Of a stretch of 39,229 bases of DNA, positions 1 to 10,884 are shown piece after piece (the stretch's first letter is position 1; every line of letters starts with the position of its first letter). The position numbers and the translations under genes are program-made. Source of the stretch: Arsenophonus sp052171895. GTDB taxonomy: Bacteria; Pseudomonadota; Gammaproteobacteria; Enterobacterales; Enterobacteriaceae. The notes beneath the pieces were generated by a model. It saw only the letters and a program-made list of their open reading frames with translations, had not been told where the DNA came from and did no database searches. The stretch spans positions 1 to 39,229 of the forward strand of contig JBQMRN010000011.1 of assembly GCA_052171895.1 (NCBI GenBank), written 5' to 3'.

Positions 1-67
1 CCAGCTTAGTGATAAATTTATTATGCACCATATGCATTATCAGCACTACGATTACAATATTCAGCAG

Positions 68-120
68 AAAACAAGGGTAGAACAATGATCCTCTGAATAG
101 GGCGGATCTTCCCTTGTTTT
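68..120 (-). terminator. Nested hairpin near the left end
   Basis: AAAACAAGGG (68-77) pairs with CCCTTGTTTT (111-120), a perfect 10-bp stem, and an inner GATCC/GGATC stem lies inside. It sits just after the stop of the remnant at 125-480 (minus strand), so a terminator role is likely. The same structure is kept in the right arm. Confidence 0.6.
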
Positions 121-124
121 CTTG

Positions 125-480
125 CTATTCACAATCTGGCTCGCCACGACATAAGACATCAAAGATGTTTGAAGGAGAAGGTGCCTGATAGTCAATCAGT
201 GTGATTTCCTGAACTGGGGCACCCATTCAAGCAATACTTTTTCAAAGGTCCCTTTGCCCTTTATCTAGTACAGATAACTAATCGGTCAAGATCATGGGCG
301 TAAGAATAATATTTGTTGGTAAAATCAATAACAACATTGCGCATATCAATAAATGCTTGCTGCAACGATTTATTGTTATCCAACAAAGGCCAGCATGTTG
401 TAGAAGTCAATGTAGTCTTTAGCGAAAAAGATTTTTTAGTAAATCCATTTCATTATCGCGTCAATACGAAGTTTAATAGC
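125..480 (-). pseudogene. Remnant of an unknown gene, left copy
   Basis: The minus strand keeps the C-terminal segment ending APSPSNIFDVLCRGEPDCE before a TAG at 125-127. Upstream pieces read roughly as IDFYNMLA and LQQAFIDMRNVV in shifted frames. I do not recognise the family. Frameshifts and stops in both copies mark it as non-functional. It ends next to the terminal hairpin and is transcribed toward the window end, away from ibpA. Confidence 0.5.
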
Positions 481-538
481 AAGAACGGTTGAGCTTAGTA
501 AGAAGGCAATATTATTTTTCTTTCGTATTGCTAGCGCA

Positions 539-566
539 CTTGAAAACGTATCAATTGGCCATATAT
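539..566 (+). promoter_or_regulatory. Decayed heat-shock promoter of the dead ibpA copy
   Basis: The -35-like CTTGAAA (539-545) is kept, but the -10 element, CCCTATAT in the right arm, here reads GGCCATATAT, having lost one C and changed spacing. The promoter is therefore expected to be weakened, in step with loss of the gene it served. Confidence 0.55.
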
Positions 567-617
567 ATAAAGAGGTAACCATGAGTGTTAATCAACGACG
601 TATTAAAGGAGGATACT

Positions 618-1120
618 ATAGCCTATCGTTCTTTTTCTCTTATCCCTGCATTTAGCAATCATCTTCTTTCTGATCTTTTTACCCAGATAGATAATCTGTT
701 TAGTCGTTTGACAGGTGAAAACATGCTGGCTGATACGCCAGCCTATAATCTACTGAAAAAAGATAAAGAACATTATGATATGAAATGACAGTGAGCATAC
801 CTAGCTATACGCGGGATGAACTCGATATTTCGCTGCTTAATAACAAGCTAAGCATTAGTGGTAAACCAAAGATTGAAGAACCTGGTACTGCCGAAGAAAA
901 AGACGAGATTAAATGGTTGCATCAGGGTATTAAAAAAAGTGAGTTTTCTTTAACTTTCAGCATTGAGCATCGGATAACGATCCAGCAGGCGAATCTGGAT
1001 AAAGGATTATTAACCCTGCAATTTACCTACGTTGTTCCTGAACAGGAACAACCGCAGAAGATCACCATTGGTGATCAGAATCAATCAGGCTTCGTGCTTG
1101 ATGAACACCATGCTAATTAA
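618..1120 (+). pseudogene. ibpA: Small heat-shock protein IbpA-like, dead left copy
   Basis: Left-arm twin of the intact gene at 38115-38609. The strong Shine-Dalgarno AAAGGAGG is kept, but the start ATG has become ATA (618-620). A tandem duplication of the five bases TATGA near 775-785 shifts the frame in the middle of the gene, just before the alpha-crystallin domain. After the shift, the frame from 785 reads through the alpha-crystallin part to the stop at 1118-1120, ending FVLDEHHAN. Upstream, the frame with SLIPAFSNHLLSDLFTQ is still recognisable. The two lesions with an otherwise close match to the intact copy indicate recent loss, allowed by the second copy. Confidence 0.85.
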
Positions 1121-1122
1121 AA

Positions 1123-1150
1123 GTAGCGTCCATTTTGGGCGCTTTAACTT
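1123..1150 (+). terminator. Terminator after the dead ibpA
   Basis: AGCGTCC, ATTTT, GGGCGCT forms a stem with one mismatch or G-U pair, followed by TTAACTTTC. It matches the perfect hairpin after the intact ibpA in the right arm, so one stem base has already changed. Confidence 0.55.
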
Positions 1151-1459
1151 TCTAACGGTAAAAACGTATAATTATCTTCATCAATCTAGTAAATTAAATA
1201 TGCGGGCAGCGGGTAAACTTCTTAAGCAGATGGATGTAGTACAATACGTGCTGATTATGGTATGCTACCCAGTGTTCGATACAAGTAAGTTTTCACTTCT
1301 TCCTTAATTTTAATCCGGTACAGTTCAAAAAATTATCAATTCGAGGCGATTACTTCGACGACCAAAATACATACGACAATCCAATGATAGCAATATTTTC
1401 AGCCTTCAAAAAATAGAGAATAAACACTTTTCAGTCTGATAATAGTGTTCTATCAGATC

Positions 1460-2370
1460 GGAAATCGGTCTGCCTCAAACCTACTCGGCTGTTCGGTGAT
1501 AGCGGCTTTCCAGTACGAGCATAAGTGTTGTATAGTAGCCATTAGCTTATCAAGCAAATCAACAATTGATGATCAGCAACTAGTTTTGCGGATACTCATT
1601 TAATTTCCAGACGATTAATGATAATTCAGCTCATTGCTCCTTCAATGGCGGTTAATGCAAATTCTCCATCGCGTATTTCACTGTTTAAAATGTCGCCAAA
1701 ATTACAATGCAAGGCATAGGCGCGCCATCGATTAATAGCCACGTGCGTTTGATTTCATCGGTGTTTTTCTTGTCGGCGATAATTGGCGTCTAAATCGCCA
1801 TATAAATACGGCATTTGGCTAAATCTTCAATGTTTAACAGTCGTCTCGTATAGGTAACTTGTTGATATAGCCACACAGCGCAAGATAGAGGCGGCGTCGG
1901 TGCGCGTATTGTAGTGGATTTTCAGAACTGGTTAAATTGGCTAGGATAAAATCCTCGTCTATCCTGGACGGCGTAACAGGCGTTTTAGTATCTGAATTTG
2001 ATCAGGTAAAAAGCCCAATAATTCAAAATCTGGTACCGCATCGCAGTCATCCTTAAATCAGATATATGACTAAATATAATCTCCATCATACGTAATGATA
2101 GTTGCATAGCGTGCACCAAATATCCAAAGCGGCTTTAAAAATCGTTCAGCAATGCGGTCAATCCATCCTGATTATGATTTGGGTAAAACTTCTTTTCGAT
2201 AAGACGCTGTCCACACATCGACAGAATAATGGTAGATGCCAAGGCCATTCCTTCGTCCTTCTCGATGCAGTCAAGACATTGCAGTTCACCGTGAACCCGG
2301 GCTTCAACATAGTAAAATTCAGCACAATCTCGCCAGACGGTAAAATACACGTCAGACGCCGATACTGCAA
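1460..2370 (-). pseudogene. Long unknown remnant, left copy
   Basis: The minus strand carries a continuous stretch around 2350-2135 reading VWRDCAEFYYVEARVHGELQ and STIILSMCGQRLIEKKFYP. Further pieces downstream in shifting frames include DGAPMPC and EIRDGEFALTAIEG. Many stops and shifts follow. The twin is 36840-37770. The composition looks like a soluble enterobacterial plasmid protein of several hundred residues; a conjugation-related role is possible but nothing in the sequence proves it. I do not recognise the family. Confidence 0.45.
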
Positions 2371-2399
2371 TTGGTCTTGCAGAACTACCTTAATATCTG

Positions 2400-3640
2400 T
2401 TGTTGGTTAATGCTGTGAGGCGGAGCATTGCTTGATCTAAGGGTTATCGCTACGTTGGCGATTTCATCTACTGACAGGCTGGTCTCTCCAGTATGTAGAC
2501 ACGAAAAAGCTTTTAGTACAACGGTTTTTGGCTATATCTTCTCTAATCATTACAGGGTGTATTCTTCCATTACTGGTTCCTGATGGGGAAATAGCGAGGG
2601 TATTTTGGGATATGCAATACCACTTAAGTACACAAAAATGAATAGGCCGTACTTATGATTTTCATCTAATTTTCTTTCTATCCGGTAACTTAATTCCCCT
2701 CTAATTGATTATGGTGACGTACAGGCGTAAACTCCAAATCGTCCAGTTCATCAAACAGCAGGTTATGTGGATGCTTGTTTCCAGTGAAACATTGAAACGG
2801 CGTCACGATAAAATAAGCTATTCACCGTTAGAACTGATCTGACGGTTATCTTCTTCCTGTAGTTTAATCGGCAGGCGCGTCCATTACAAAAAGGTAGTTA
2901 ATCATTATATCTGGCTATCTGCTTCAACAAGGTCTAGTATCCGTAGAGATGGTAAAGGTCATCGATTGATTAAAACCAGAGATATCACCATGACTGGATA
3001 AATTGAAATAGGGGGGTCGCGCTTGCCACGCGTAAACCTGTTTGACCCGGTATAAGTAACAACGAGATATTCTCCAAACTGGTTTGCTGTACTCCAGTCG
3101 TAATCTCCCTTCCTAAGAAAACTATACTTTTTTTAAAGCTGGCGTTGCAGAGACAAGCAAGATTTTTACCACCGTTCTGCGCAAGCGATAATAAAGAGCA
3201 TTAAGCACGTTGACTCATGTCACAGGAAACACAGAACACATGGAATGTTTGCGCCGGTTGCTTGTGCTAGCCATTCCGTACACACGTTGGCTTGATGTAA
3301 CCTTTCGTGATGAGTAAGGATTACCTCTGTGTCAGCCACAAGACGTAACAGGCTAATATCATGGCGCACCAGAGTGAAAATCGATAAGAATCGCCGCTTA
3401 CACGATGAGGGGTGGTTGAAAACGGACGCTGGCCGAAAAGCCTTTCTACGTCAGAAAACCGCCCAAATCAAAAGGCTGGCTATCTGGAATATTCCATCCT
3501 ACATGGACGAAGATCTGCTAGCCCTATTATTCAAGCTCATGGTTAAACTGAAGAAAGTTTTTTTTACCTGCGCGATTGCGGCCTTGGCATTGTCACCGAC
3601 TACATCGTTAATCAGCATGCCGTGTTAATGTTGCTAAGAA
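2400..3640 (-). pseudogene. Unknown gene cluster remnant, left copy
   Basis: Minus-strand pieces include VEEIAN-like and LSVDEIANVAITLRSSNAPP near 2400-2500, GLFIFVYLSGIAYPKIPSLF near 2590-2650, LFDELDDLEFTPVRHHNQLEG near 2690-2760, YFNLSSHGDISGFNQSMTF near 2920-3000, and HQANVCTEWLAQATGANIPC near 3240-3300. They are split by frameshifts and stops. The right-arm twin (28250-29340) shares them. At least two adjacent genes of unknown function are implied. It is not recognised. Confidence 0.45.
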
Positions 3641-4133
3641 AGCCGTAACAATAAGGGATGGCTTTTGATCTTTAATTAAATGGCAATTTAATTTCTTAAC
3701 CATGAAGTTGTAAACGATAGCGATACTCGCAATCTGACTCATCTAGTCTGGAGCATGGCGAATGAATTCAGATTTAAGAAAGGATGGATACAAAGTATCT
3801 GGTATATTTTCTTCAGTAATGCAACAGGAGTCGCATTACACATCAACATTTCTAAGTTAATTAAATAGCAATAATTACAGAAGAATGTCGAGAGATTTAT
3901 GCCATGAACTAAATACGCTAAAATCCGTTGTTTTTCACGTAAAAAACAAGTGATTCATCGTTTAGTTCGTTAATTAAGGAAGATCTCAAAACAGTCCTTA
4001 GTGAAATGAAATAACTATTAGAAGAAGGAAAGCACTCATGATCCAATTCATTGAAAATAGCAATAAGTTAACTTTAATTGCTTCCTACAATGCAGCTAAT
4101 ATTATCATACTTCTAATGGCAATTGAGAAGTGG

Positions 4134-4165
4134 AATAGTTCCAAGCTGTTTTTCTTGGAACTATT
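4134..4165 (-). terminator. Terminator after the left autotransporter
   Basis: AATAGTTCCAAG (4134-4145) pairs perfectly with CTTGGAACTATT (4154-4165), a 12-bp stem with an 8-base loop. It lies 17 bases after the adhesin stop on the minus strand. There is no clear U-tract. The right-arm counterpart near 27700-27735 has lost much of the pairing. Confidence 0.55.
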
Positions 4166-4181
4166 GTAAAACTTAACAGGA

Positions 4182-5460
4182 TTACCATCCGAGGTTAAAT
4201 GATGCATTATACATCATATTATTATTCGCCTAAACAAACAACCCAAGCTTTAACGGCTGCATTTTAGTGATACGGTATAGCCAGTACAAACTGCTAGAGC
4301 CTGAAAGCACAATAGCATCCTTACAATACTTGCCGTGAAATTTACTGTACCAACAACACCAAATAAAGCCGGAAAAATTCGGTGACAAAATGCCGCAGAG
4401 GTTGCGAGTCCTTTAATTCAATTTTTCATGTTTTTTTTAAAAACCTATTCTCAAGATGATTTTATCAGTAAGCTATTTTTTGCTAGTTGGTTCTTACAAT
4501 TTGTGATGTACCCCTGAGCGTGTTTAACTGATAAACATTCACTGCATTACTGTTTCTTACACTATTAGCCACAGTACTTATCACTCTATTGCCCTGCTTG
4601 CCAGAGAAAAATATGATTGCCTTCTAACTTCCTTCCCAATATATTAGCCAATCGAAATTCTGAGTAACTTTCCTTTCTGCCAATCATGCCTCTCTTTTTA
4701 GAGGTTTTACGATTGAATCAGCGTTATTTCATCTACCCTACCCTTATCAAGGTGTCATAAGCATTATCAGTATCCTTCTGAGTTTCTGTTAGTGCTATAT
4801 TGGCATTATCACAATTCTTAACTATTCCTTCAATGTACCCTTGGCCTAATTTTTGAATCGTTCTAAGTTATTTTTGAGTTATTTTAATTTTATCTACTTT
4901 ACCCACCGATTCGCTCATTAATGGCCAATTTTAGTTTCTTTAATTGATAAAGATTAACTTTATCAGTGTCTTCATTACCGTGTGCAATAACGTTGGTGAT
5001 TTGACTAACAAATTTATTGAGTCCACCAGTTACATGTATTTACATGTATTTTCCACCTAAAAACTTCCATTATATTTTTTAATATTAATTTAATTAGCTT
5101 TTTCTGGTAAAAATAGCTTCTACTATTTTTATCATATTCGCTATTTAGTAATGAATCTGCACCGAGTGCTACTGAATTCATTTTTCAACCAGAATCACTT
5201 CTACCTAACTCTAATGAATCATCACAAGAGAAATTACTCAATAAACCTATCGTGACGGAGGTATCATCATTACTATTCGCATAAACTTCTCGCACTATAT
5301 GAATTAACACGAGCTATTTTATGCGCTATTGATTGCGCAAGTTCAAGCTTATCCATAGAATCAGATTCTATTGCTAATAGAAGCAAATATTTATTAATAC
5401 TTCCATCCTTGTACAGGGCAATACTGTTTTTTTATTTATTTATATACATTTGCGATTTAT
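4182..5460 (-). pseudogene. Trimeric autotransporter adhesin (YadA-like), left copy
   Basis: The broken remains of a short trimeric autotransporter, about 420 residues originally. From N to C on the minus strand: NSVALGADSLLNSEYDKNSR near 5180-5100, a typical YadA-head phrase; ITNVIAHGNEDTDKVNLYQL near 5010-4930 and VANSVRNSNAVNVYQLNTL near 4570-4510, both of the form seen in neck/connector repeats that end in DAVNxxQL; a coiled-coil piece LENRFKKN; GLATSAA at the start of the membrane anchor near 4410; and a C-terminal end reading NNMMYNASFNLGW before the stop at 4182-4184, with the aromatic last residue usual for outer-membrane anchors. Several frameshifts break it. In life it would have sat on the cell surface and bound host surfaces or self. 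Confidence 0.75.
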
Positions 5461-6077
5461 TTAATTAACTAATTAAATGTAATATACAGCTATATATCCA
5501 GGATATATATTTAATTTTCCATGAACTAAAATTAAAAATAAAATGAATTTTTTGATTGATTCGATAGAATTTTTAATGTGAAAAGTTCTTTCCAACACAT
5601 ATCATTTCTATCCCATGATATTTTTAATTAAAGTACTGAGAATTTTTGACAGGATTAGAAGGAAGTCTTTATATTGTTTCAATATATCAAATTTTTAGAT
5701 AAAAATTTTTGCGAAGTAGCTTTTTATAACTGATCGTTTTTGTTGATGATACCCAAGCGAATTAGTTGGGATCTCACTCCACACTTGCATATCCAACATC
5801 TAAGCATGGAGATCGTTAGATGTTACACTGCTCATCTTCAATGATATGAAATAATCAACCTCCTATCGCTATCCAGTAACAATTTAGTAGCTACTTTAGC
5901 TTGTTATTGACTGTGTACATATAAATAAAATTTTATTAGTTATATCAAATACTGGCACATCTATTAATGTAACATAGCTAATTGCGTTGTTACAGCATGA
6001 AATAAAAGGATTTTTAGGAATTTTTGTATCTGATTTGAACGATTTTATTCAGGTCAATGGCACCAGTTTTTATCACA
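5461..6077. other. AT-rich spacer upstream of the left adhesin
   Basis: No gene seen. The stretch is strongly AT-rich, with several TTTTTAT and ATATAT runs near 5460-5700, probably the old promoter region of the adhesin. It contains the conserved hairpin at 5795-5824. It is matched, inverted, by about 25885-26490. Confidence 0.5.
5795..5824. promoter_or_regulatory. Conserved hairpin, left arm
   Basis: AACATCTAA (5795-5803) pairs with TTAGATGTT (5816-5824), a perfect 9-bp stem. The right-arm twin at 26132-26160 keeps the stem. Function is unknown; a terminator or the end of an old small mobile element are options. Confidence 0.4.
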
Positions 6078-6285
6078 CTAAATGATGATGTCAGTTTCTT
6101 TGCTTTCTAAATAGGCGTTGTCCAATTTTTCAGCAATGAAATGCAATTGGTTTGTAGCATACGTATTCTTAAAATGAGGTCTTTTGTATCTGTTTTTCCT
6201 TTTAATGCTCTTTTTAATATCATCAACACTTTTTGTATCTGCTTTTTCCTTTAATGCTGTTTTTATCTATTCAATACTGCTTGTG
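6078..6285 (-). pseudogene. Coiled-coil gene Z, 3' end, cut by IS256 (left)
   Basis: The minus strand reads IKTALKEKADTKSVDDIKK near the IS edge, then a second, shifted repeat of the same phrase (SIKRKNRYKR in frame, ALKGKTDTKDL after correction), then LHFIAEKLDNAYLESKETDI and a TAG at 6078-6080. Lysine/glutamate-rich repeats suggest a coiled coil. The 5' part is gone: IS256 copy A starts at 6286. The same junction exists in the right arm (25672/25673). Family unknown; a second surface or fibre protein is possible but unproven. Confidence 0.5.
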
Positions 6286-7761
6286 GAGTTATGCTCATTT
6301 CTAGTTTATGGTGTTTCGGAGATTATAGGGGTATCCTGCTGATTGATTTGCTAATGATTTCAAGAGCAGATAGATCATATGCCATGAAGAAATGTAGCTT
6401 ACACAGGTATCCACGAAACTAGATATTACCTCTATCCCTTCTATGAACTCATCCGTAATGGTATCAGGAAGATGATAGCCACTGACGTTAAGGCTGACCT
6501 GAATCTAATGTACTGCAATAACATGCTGAACGCTTCCTTGTCGACGGGATCTGGCTGGCGTTATATGGCCGTCTGTCCATAACGCTTATTTGCCACATCG
6601 AACTATAGAGACTGCTATTGGTGATGTTGAGTGCTATTGGTGATGTTGAGATTAAAGTGCCTAATGTCAGGGATTGTAGCGAGAACGAAATATGCTTCAA
6701 CAGCTTGTTACTACCGCCTTATTTGAAGCGTGCAAATAACGTCGAAGAAGTTGCTACCATGGCTGTGTGTACCTTGCTAGGCATCTTCACCAATGATTTT
6801 ATGAAGCTCTGGAGAGGCACTTCTTGCTGAAAGGACATGGTTTCTTTTCCAGTAGCATCAGCAGCAGACTGAAAAAGGAATGGCTTCAAGAGCATAGAAA
6901 ATGGGGACTCCTTCTTTGTGTAGATTTAAGCTATACGCGCTAGGTTTATTTTTTGCCAGAGGGTATATACAGTCCTGTCAGGTAAGCTAATCTCCTTTGG
7001 CTACTGCTCATTATCGGCCTCACTGAGCATGGACGTAAGGAGCTAATTGCAGTCGAAGATGCTTATCGAGAGTAAAAACCGAACTTGGCTGAACTTCTCA
7101 ATTCCTTCCAAACACGTGGCTTAATCATATCTCCAAGGCTTGATAGGGGGCCGCGCGCAGTGACCCTTGCTTTTAGAATGGAATGGCAAAGATATTCCAT
7201 GACACGCACGCACCACTAACTACCACCGATGTTGGATACACAAAACAGCTAATGTGCTAGCATCACTCTCCAAAAGTGATGCAACCGAAAATTAATGATG
7301 AGCTTTAGGAGATCTATCTAGCAGAAAACAGTGATACTGCTAATAAAGCAATTGATATTTTGTTAGCAAGGTTTTCAGCGAAATATTATCCTGCAGCAAT
7401 GAAGAAGCTGAAGAAAGATCGAGAAGAACTAGTGGCATTCTACGACTTCCTGTCAAAGACAGTAGGTATTAACAAAGAAGTAGGTATTAATAAGAATGAA
7501 AAATCCGATTGAATCGGCTTTTGCGAAAGTGAGTTACGAAGTCGACATGCGAAGAACTATAGCTCAAAAATAACTATTTTAATGATATTTAAGCTACTTT
7601 CCTATGCTTAAAAAAACTGGAATCGGCTGTAGGGAAAAGGATTTAACCTACTTTGACACCTTGGTGCTAAACAACGTTCAATTTAAGGATGGAGAACATA
7701 TTCACAAAGCATTAGAGTGGAACGTAGCGTGACTATTATACACCAGATTTGCTAATAACTC
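6286..7761 (+). mobile_element. IS256-family element A, transposase broken
   Basis: Bounded by imperfect terminal inverted repeats, GAGTTATGCTCATTTCTAG at the left and the complement of GAGTTATTAGCAAATCTGG at the right. The transposase remnant on the plus strand reads GDVEIKVPNVRDCSENEICF (6640-6700), LLPPYLKRANNVEEV, then LTEHGRKELIAVEDAYRE (7020-7070) and KAIDILLARFSAKYYPAAMK near the C-terminal half. These are characteristic of the IS256/Mutator family DDE transposase, normally about 400 residues. Frameshifts and stops throughout make it inactive. Confidence 0.88.
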
Positions 7762-7947
7762 GAATACTCTTCATTAATATCTAAAAATAACACTGATACT
7801 CAGATTTATGCTTTAATTGAAACCATTAAAGGCGATCTTGTCAATGACACTGCATATGAAAAAGTAGTTTTATCAGAAGTAAAACCAATGAGATCATTAA
7901 TATAGAATTCAGTTATCAGTAAAGGTAATAAATTATTCAACAGTTAA
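7762..7947 (+). pseudogene. Gene Y, 3' end (left copy)
   Basis: Directly after IS256 A the plus strand reads SLISKNNTDTQIYALIETI, KGDLVNDTAYEKVVLSEVKP and, after an internal stop, NSVISKGNKLFNS before TAA at 7945-7947. The same C-terminus is present at 24066-24251 and 30332-30520 (minus strand). Unknown family, with a high content of N, T, D and K. The 5' part is missing because of the IS. Confidence 0.5.
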
Positions 7948-7994
7948 TCTTCTTTGTTTTTAATAAAACTAAGTGTATACATTTTAGGAATACA

Positions 7995-8020
7995 GCTAAC
8001 TTCTATCAAAAGAAGTTAGC
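7995..8020. promoter_or_regulatory. Perfect hairpin between gene Y and IS1595
   Basis: GCTAACTTC pairs with GAAGTTAGC around an 8-base loop. It may be the end of the IS1595 insertion or an old terminator; there is no clear T-tract. The right-arm twin near 23995-24015 is degraded. Confidence 0.35.
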
Positions 8021-8199
8021 AAGCGTCAAACGCGTAGCACCACGTTACCTATGAGCAGCGAAGCTATGCTGTCCTTAGGAGATATTCCTGAGCTGAGTAC
8101 TGTTTTATATTCTGCGGTATCTTAATTTCTACCTATCTTGGTAAAGATAGTTGTTAAAATCCTTTATACTGTAAGAAGGATTTTTCTACAGAGGTTGTC

Positions 8200-9134
8200 A
8201 TGAAAAACCAAACAGTTCATAAACCTCAAAGAGATTCTTTTTCACTCCCTGCCAAAACATAAAGCTGCATCTTATTAGTTAGCTCGCTGACAATCTCTCG
8301 GATGATGTCGATTTATGCATTGAAGCAACTCATTCTACTTTATCATATCCATATATTATCATAGTTAACATATTATCCGCTAGGGGGTGGGACAGGGGCA
8401 TTCATTAATGTTACAGCGATATCGTTATAAAATCTCCGATCGTAGCAAAAGATTTAACAATCTTACTGGAACTCTTCTGGTGAGACTACATCACAAGGAT
8501 AAATGGTTTAGTTATCTGCAATATATATTGAATAGCTTGACTTTATTGGAGTCAGCGAAACAAACAAGCATTGATTTAAAAACAGCGTTTATATGGTATC
8601 AGTGCTTCTTTGCTTTATCGATGATAGCCAAAACATAAATGCACTAAGTGCTATTCTTGAAATTGACGAAATATTTTTCTCTGAATCCTTTAAAGGAAAG
8701 CGTTATATCCCACACAGGAAAACTAGAAAATGCGGGAGAGCACGAGATAAAAGGAAAGAATGAATCGCCGTCTTAATCGCTACAGATTGACAGGGTTATG
8801 TGAGGGATGAGATTCTTGAAAAGTTTAATGTAAAGACTGTTAGCTGTTTTCTTGAGCTGATCATCAATAAGAGTCAATCCTTTTCTCTGATGCAGCTAGA
8901 TAGTAGGAAACCTTTGCCAGCTAGTATAAAATTAATCACCATCACTTAATAAAGTTGGATAATCAGAGATTTATTAGTAAAGAATTCAACATTCAAAATA
9001 TGAACAGTTATATCAGCCGATTAAAAGAATGCCTGATTAGATTCCATGGTGTAGGATCATTTTATTTACCGAATTATCTAGCCTGGAGAAGATTGTTTGA
9101 AACTGCAACAATTAAAATACAGACGTGGCTATAA
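8200..9134 (+). pseudogene. IS1595-family transposase, left copy
   Basis: Remains of a transposase of about 310 codons. The plus strand keeps FNNLTGTLLVRLHHKDKWFS and TLLESAKQTSIDLKTAFIW (8450-8600), EIDEIFFSESFKGKRYIPHR (8660-8720) with the DE-type acidic motif, and LHRFHGVG-like and FYLPNYLAWRRLFETATIK (9060-9120). This order matches IS1595/IS1016-type transposases with the fold called ISXO2-like. Several stops and frameshifts. The start ATG at 8200 follows GAGG. It lies between gene Y and a terminator, at the same place as the right-arm copy. Confidence 0.85.
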
Positions 9135-9248
9135 ATTAATTTGCAAGCAAAGCAACAACCTTTTCCGACATAGCCAAATTTGTACAGCAAAAAATTATCG
9201 ATGATTATAAGGCATTATACCAGCTTTTTAGTTTTCGAATTTCAAAAA

Positions 9249-9280
9249 AGAAAAAAAGCCAACCCAAAAAGTTGGCTAAC
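9249..9280 (-). terminator. Strong terminator reading leftward
   Basis: On the minus strand AGCCAAC, a 7-base loop and GTTGGCT are followed by a run of seven T. The gene it served would lie at 9290-9428 (minus strand), now reduced to unreadable DNA beside IS256 B. The right-arm twin (22745-22775) has a damaged stem. Confidence 0.65.
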
Positions 9281-9427
9281 TTATTCAAGGTAAAACTTTT
9301 TTATTTTTAATTATCTAAATTGACTCATGACTATCATGACTAATCTAGTCTATCAATCCAATCCAAAACTTCAATCACTTATTTTTTCTTTATAAAAGGA
9401 ATTAATATTATATATAATACTTTTTTG

Positions 9428-10884
9428 GAATTATTAGCAAATCTGGTGTATGACGCTCAGGCTCTACGTTCTACTCTGATGCTTCGTGAATCTGTTTTCT
9501 ATCCTTAAATTGGACATTGTTTACCACCATAGTAGTATAGTCAAAATTCTCTTTAGCTGGTTCCAGTTTTTCTGAGCAAACAGGAGCAACTTAAGTACCA
9601 TTGAAAAGGTTGTTTTTATCTAACTACAGTTCTTCTCGCGTCGGATTCGTAATTTTACTGTCGAAAAAGCCAATTCAATTGGATTCGTTGTTTTTATTGA
9701 CGCTCAGTGCCTGACAGGAAGTCGTAAAATAGCAGCAGTTTTTCTCGATCTTTATCCAGCTTCTTCATCGCTGCAGGATACTTTTCTGAAAATCTTTCCA
9801 ATAAAGCATCAAGGGCTTTATTAGTGGCATCACGGCTCTTTCTCTAGTCGTACCACACACTTTCTCCACACAGCTCAGCCTTAATTTTTAGTTGTATGCA
9901 ATTGGGGGAGTGAAGCTAGAAGATTATCTGTTTTATATACCACCAACAGGGTTACTCGTTGCTGGTGGGTGCCTATCCGAGAATATCTTTACCATTACAT
10001 TCCAATAAACAAAAACTAAGAACAAGGACACCGTATCTCTCTCCAGTAGCAAGCTAGGGAGATACAGTTAAGGCACGCGTTCGCAAGCCGTTGGAAAATT
10101 TACCCAAGTTGGCTTCTGACTTTCGATAAGCATCTTTTACCGCAATTAGCTTCTTATGTCCATGCTCAGTAACGCCTATAGTGACTAGCAGGAAAGCCGA
10201 TCATTTTCACTGACAGGATATTGTATATGCCATCGACCAAGAAATAAATGTAGCACGTATCAGTTAGATCATGCAGGTGCCATTGCCTATGCTCTTCAAG
10301 TGATTGTTATTTCAATTTACTGATGGTAATGGAAAAGAGACAATACCATGTGCTTTCTCACTGAGAATCGCCCATATGGCTTTGTGAAAATCACAGATGG
10401 ATATGCCTTGCAAGTAGAGTCATGGTAGCAACTCTTCGACGCTTTTTGCATATTTCAGATAAAGCGGTAGTAACAAGCTGTTGAACCATATTCCGTTGCC
10501 GATGCGACACCCCATTTGACATTAAGCACTTTAATCTTAACATCCCCCCCCAAATAGCAGTCTGTATAGTTCGCTGTGGTAAATAAGCATTACGGACAAC
10601 GGACAGGGATGAAAGAAAACCAAAAGTCGACAAGGCGGCTTTCAGCATGTTGTTCCAGCATGGCTTCGAGCTCACCATCAACGTGGGTGGATTATCAGCA
10701 CCTGGCAGCATTACAAATAAGTTCATGCAATGGATCAGGGGTAATAATATCTGGTTTTACGGATACCTGTAGGGTAGACTTTTTTATGGCATATCATCTC
10801 TCTGTTGTTGAAATCATTCACGCAATCAATCAGCATGATACGCCACTATCTCCGAAACCCTATACACCAGAAATGAGCATAACT
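9428..10884 (-). mobile_element. IS256-family element B inserted in repA1
   Basis: A full-length but decayed copy, terminal repeats at 9428 and 10884 matching those of copy A. The minus strand carries frame-broken IS256 transposase. A private run of eight C at 10544-10551, absent from copy A, adds a frameshift. Its right edge cuts the repA1 frame: after 10884 the sequence continues as the repA segment equivalent to LATIFDKDI in repA2. The DNA on its left edge is not repA, so a rearrangement followed the insertion. Confidence 0.85.

Larger units (their letters stand above)
1..2385. repeat. Left terminal inverted repeat (outer arm)
   Basis: This segment is repeated in inverted orientation at 36825-39229, starting with the first base of the window. 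The first 150 bases differ from the right copy at only a few positions, and divergence rises inward. It holds a remnant of an unknown gene, a dead ibpA copy and a long unknown remnant. Similarity stops near 2385, where the left side runs on towards the inner arm and the right side runs into the ori2 flank. The substitutions and the 5-bp insertion between the arms argue against one read being placed twice. Confidence 0.9.
2500..10884. repeat. Left arm of the large inner inverted repeat
   Basis: Collinear in inverted orientation with 21568-29385 (paired coordinates sum to about 31,900-32,000). In order it contains unknown remnants, a trimeric autotransporter, a coiled-coil gene end, IS256 copy A, the tail of gene Y, an IS1595 element, a terminator and IS256 copy B. 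Both arms carry the same insertion sequences at the same places, so those insertions are older than the duplication. The arms are clearly alignable but carry many substitutions and indels. Confidence 0.88.

Noticed and set aside
1..150. End repeat as an assembly artefact from a chimeric or palindromic read
   Set aside because: The two ends differ by scattered substitutions and the ibpA copies differ by a start-codon change and a 5-bp duplication, so they are distinct DNA copies. An artefact of end placement remains possible and is kept in the finding.
2102..2410. Plus-strand frame of about 100 codons
   Set aside because: It is opposite a minus-strand frame with better protein composition (VWRDCAEFYYVEARVHGELQ) that is also shared with the right arm, so it is a shadow.
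1460..3640. Type IVB secretion or conjugation genes (IncI-like)
   Set aside because: The protein pieces have a conjugation-like flavour, but I could not match any motif of a named Tra, Trb or Dot/Icm protein, so no such call is made.
8387..8638. Separate small gene of 83 codons
   Set aside because: It is the middle of the IS1595 transposase (FNNLTGTLLVRLHHKDKW) left open between two frameshifts.
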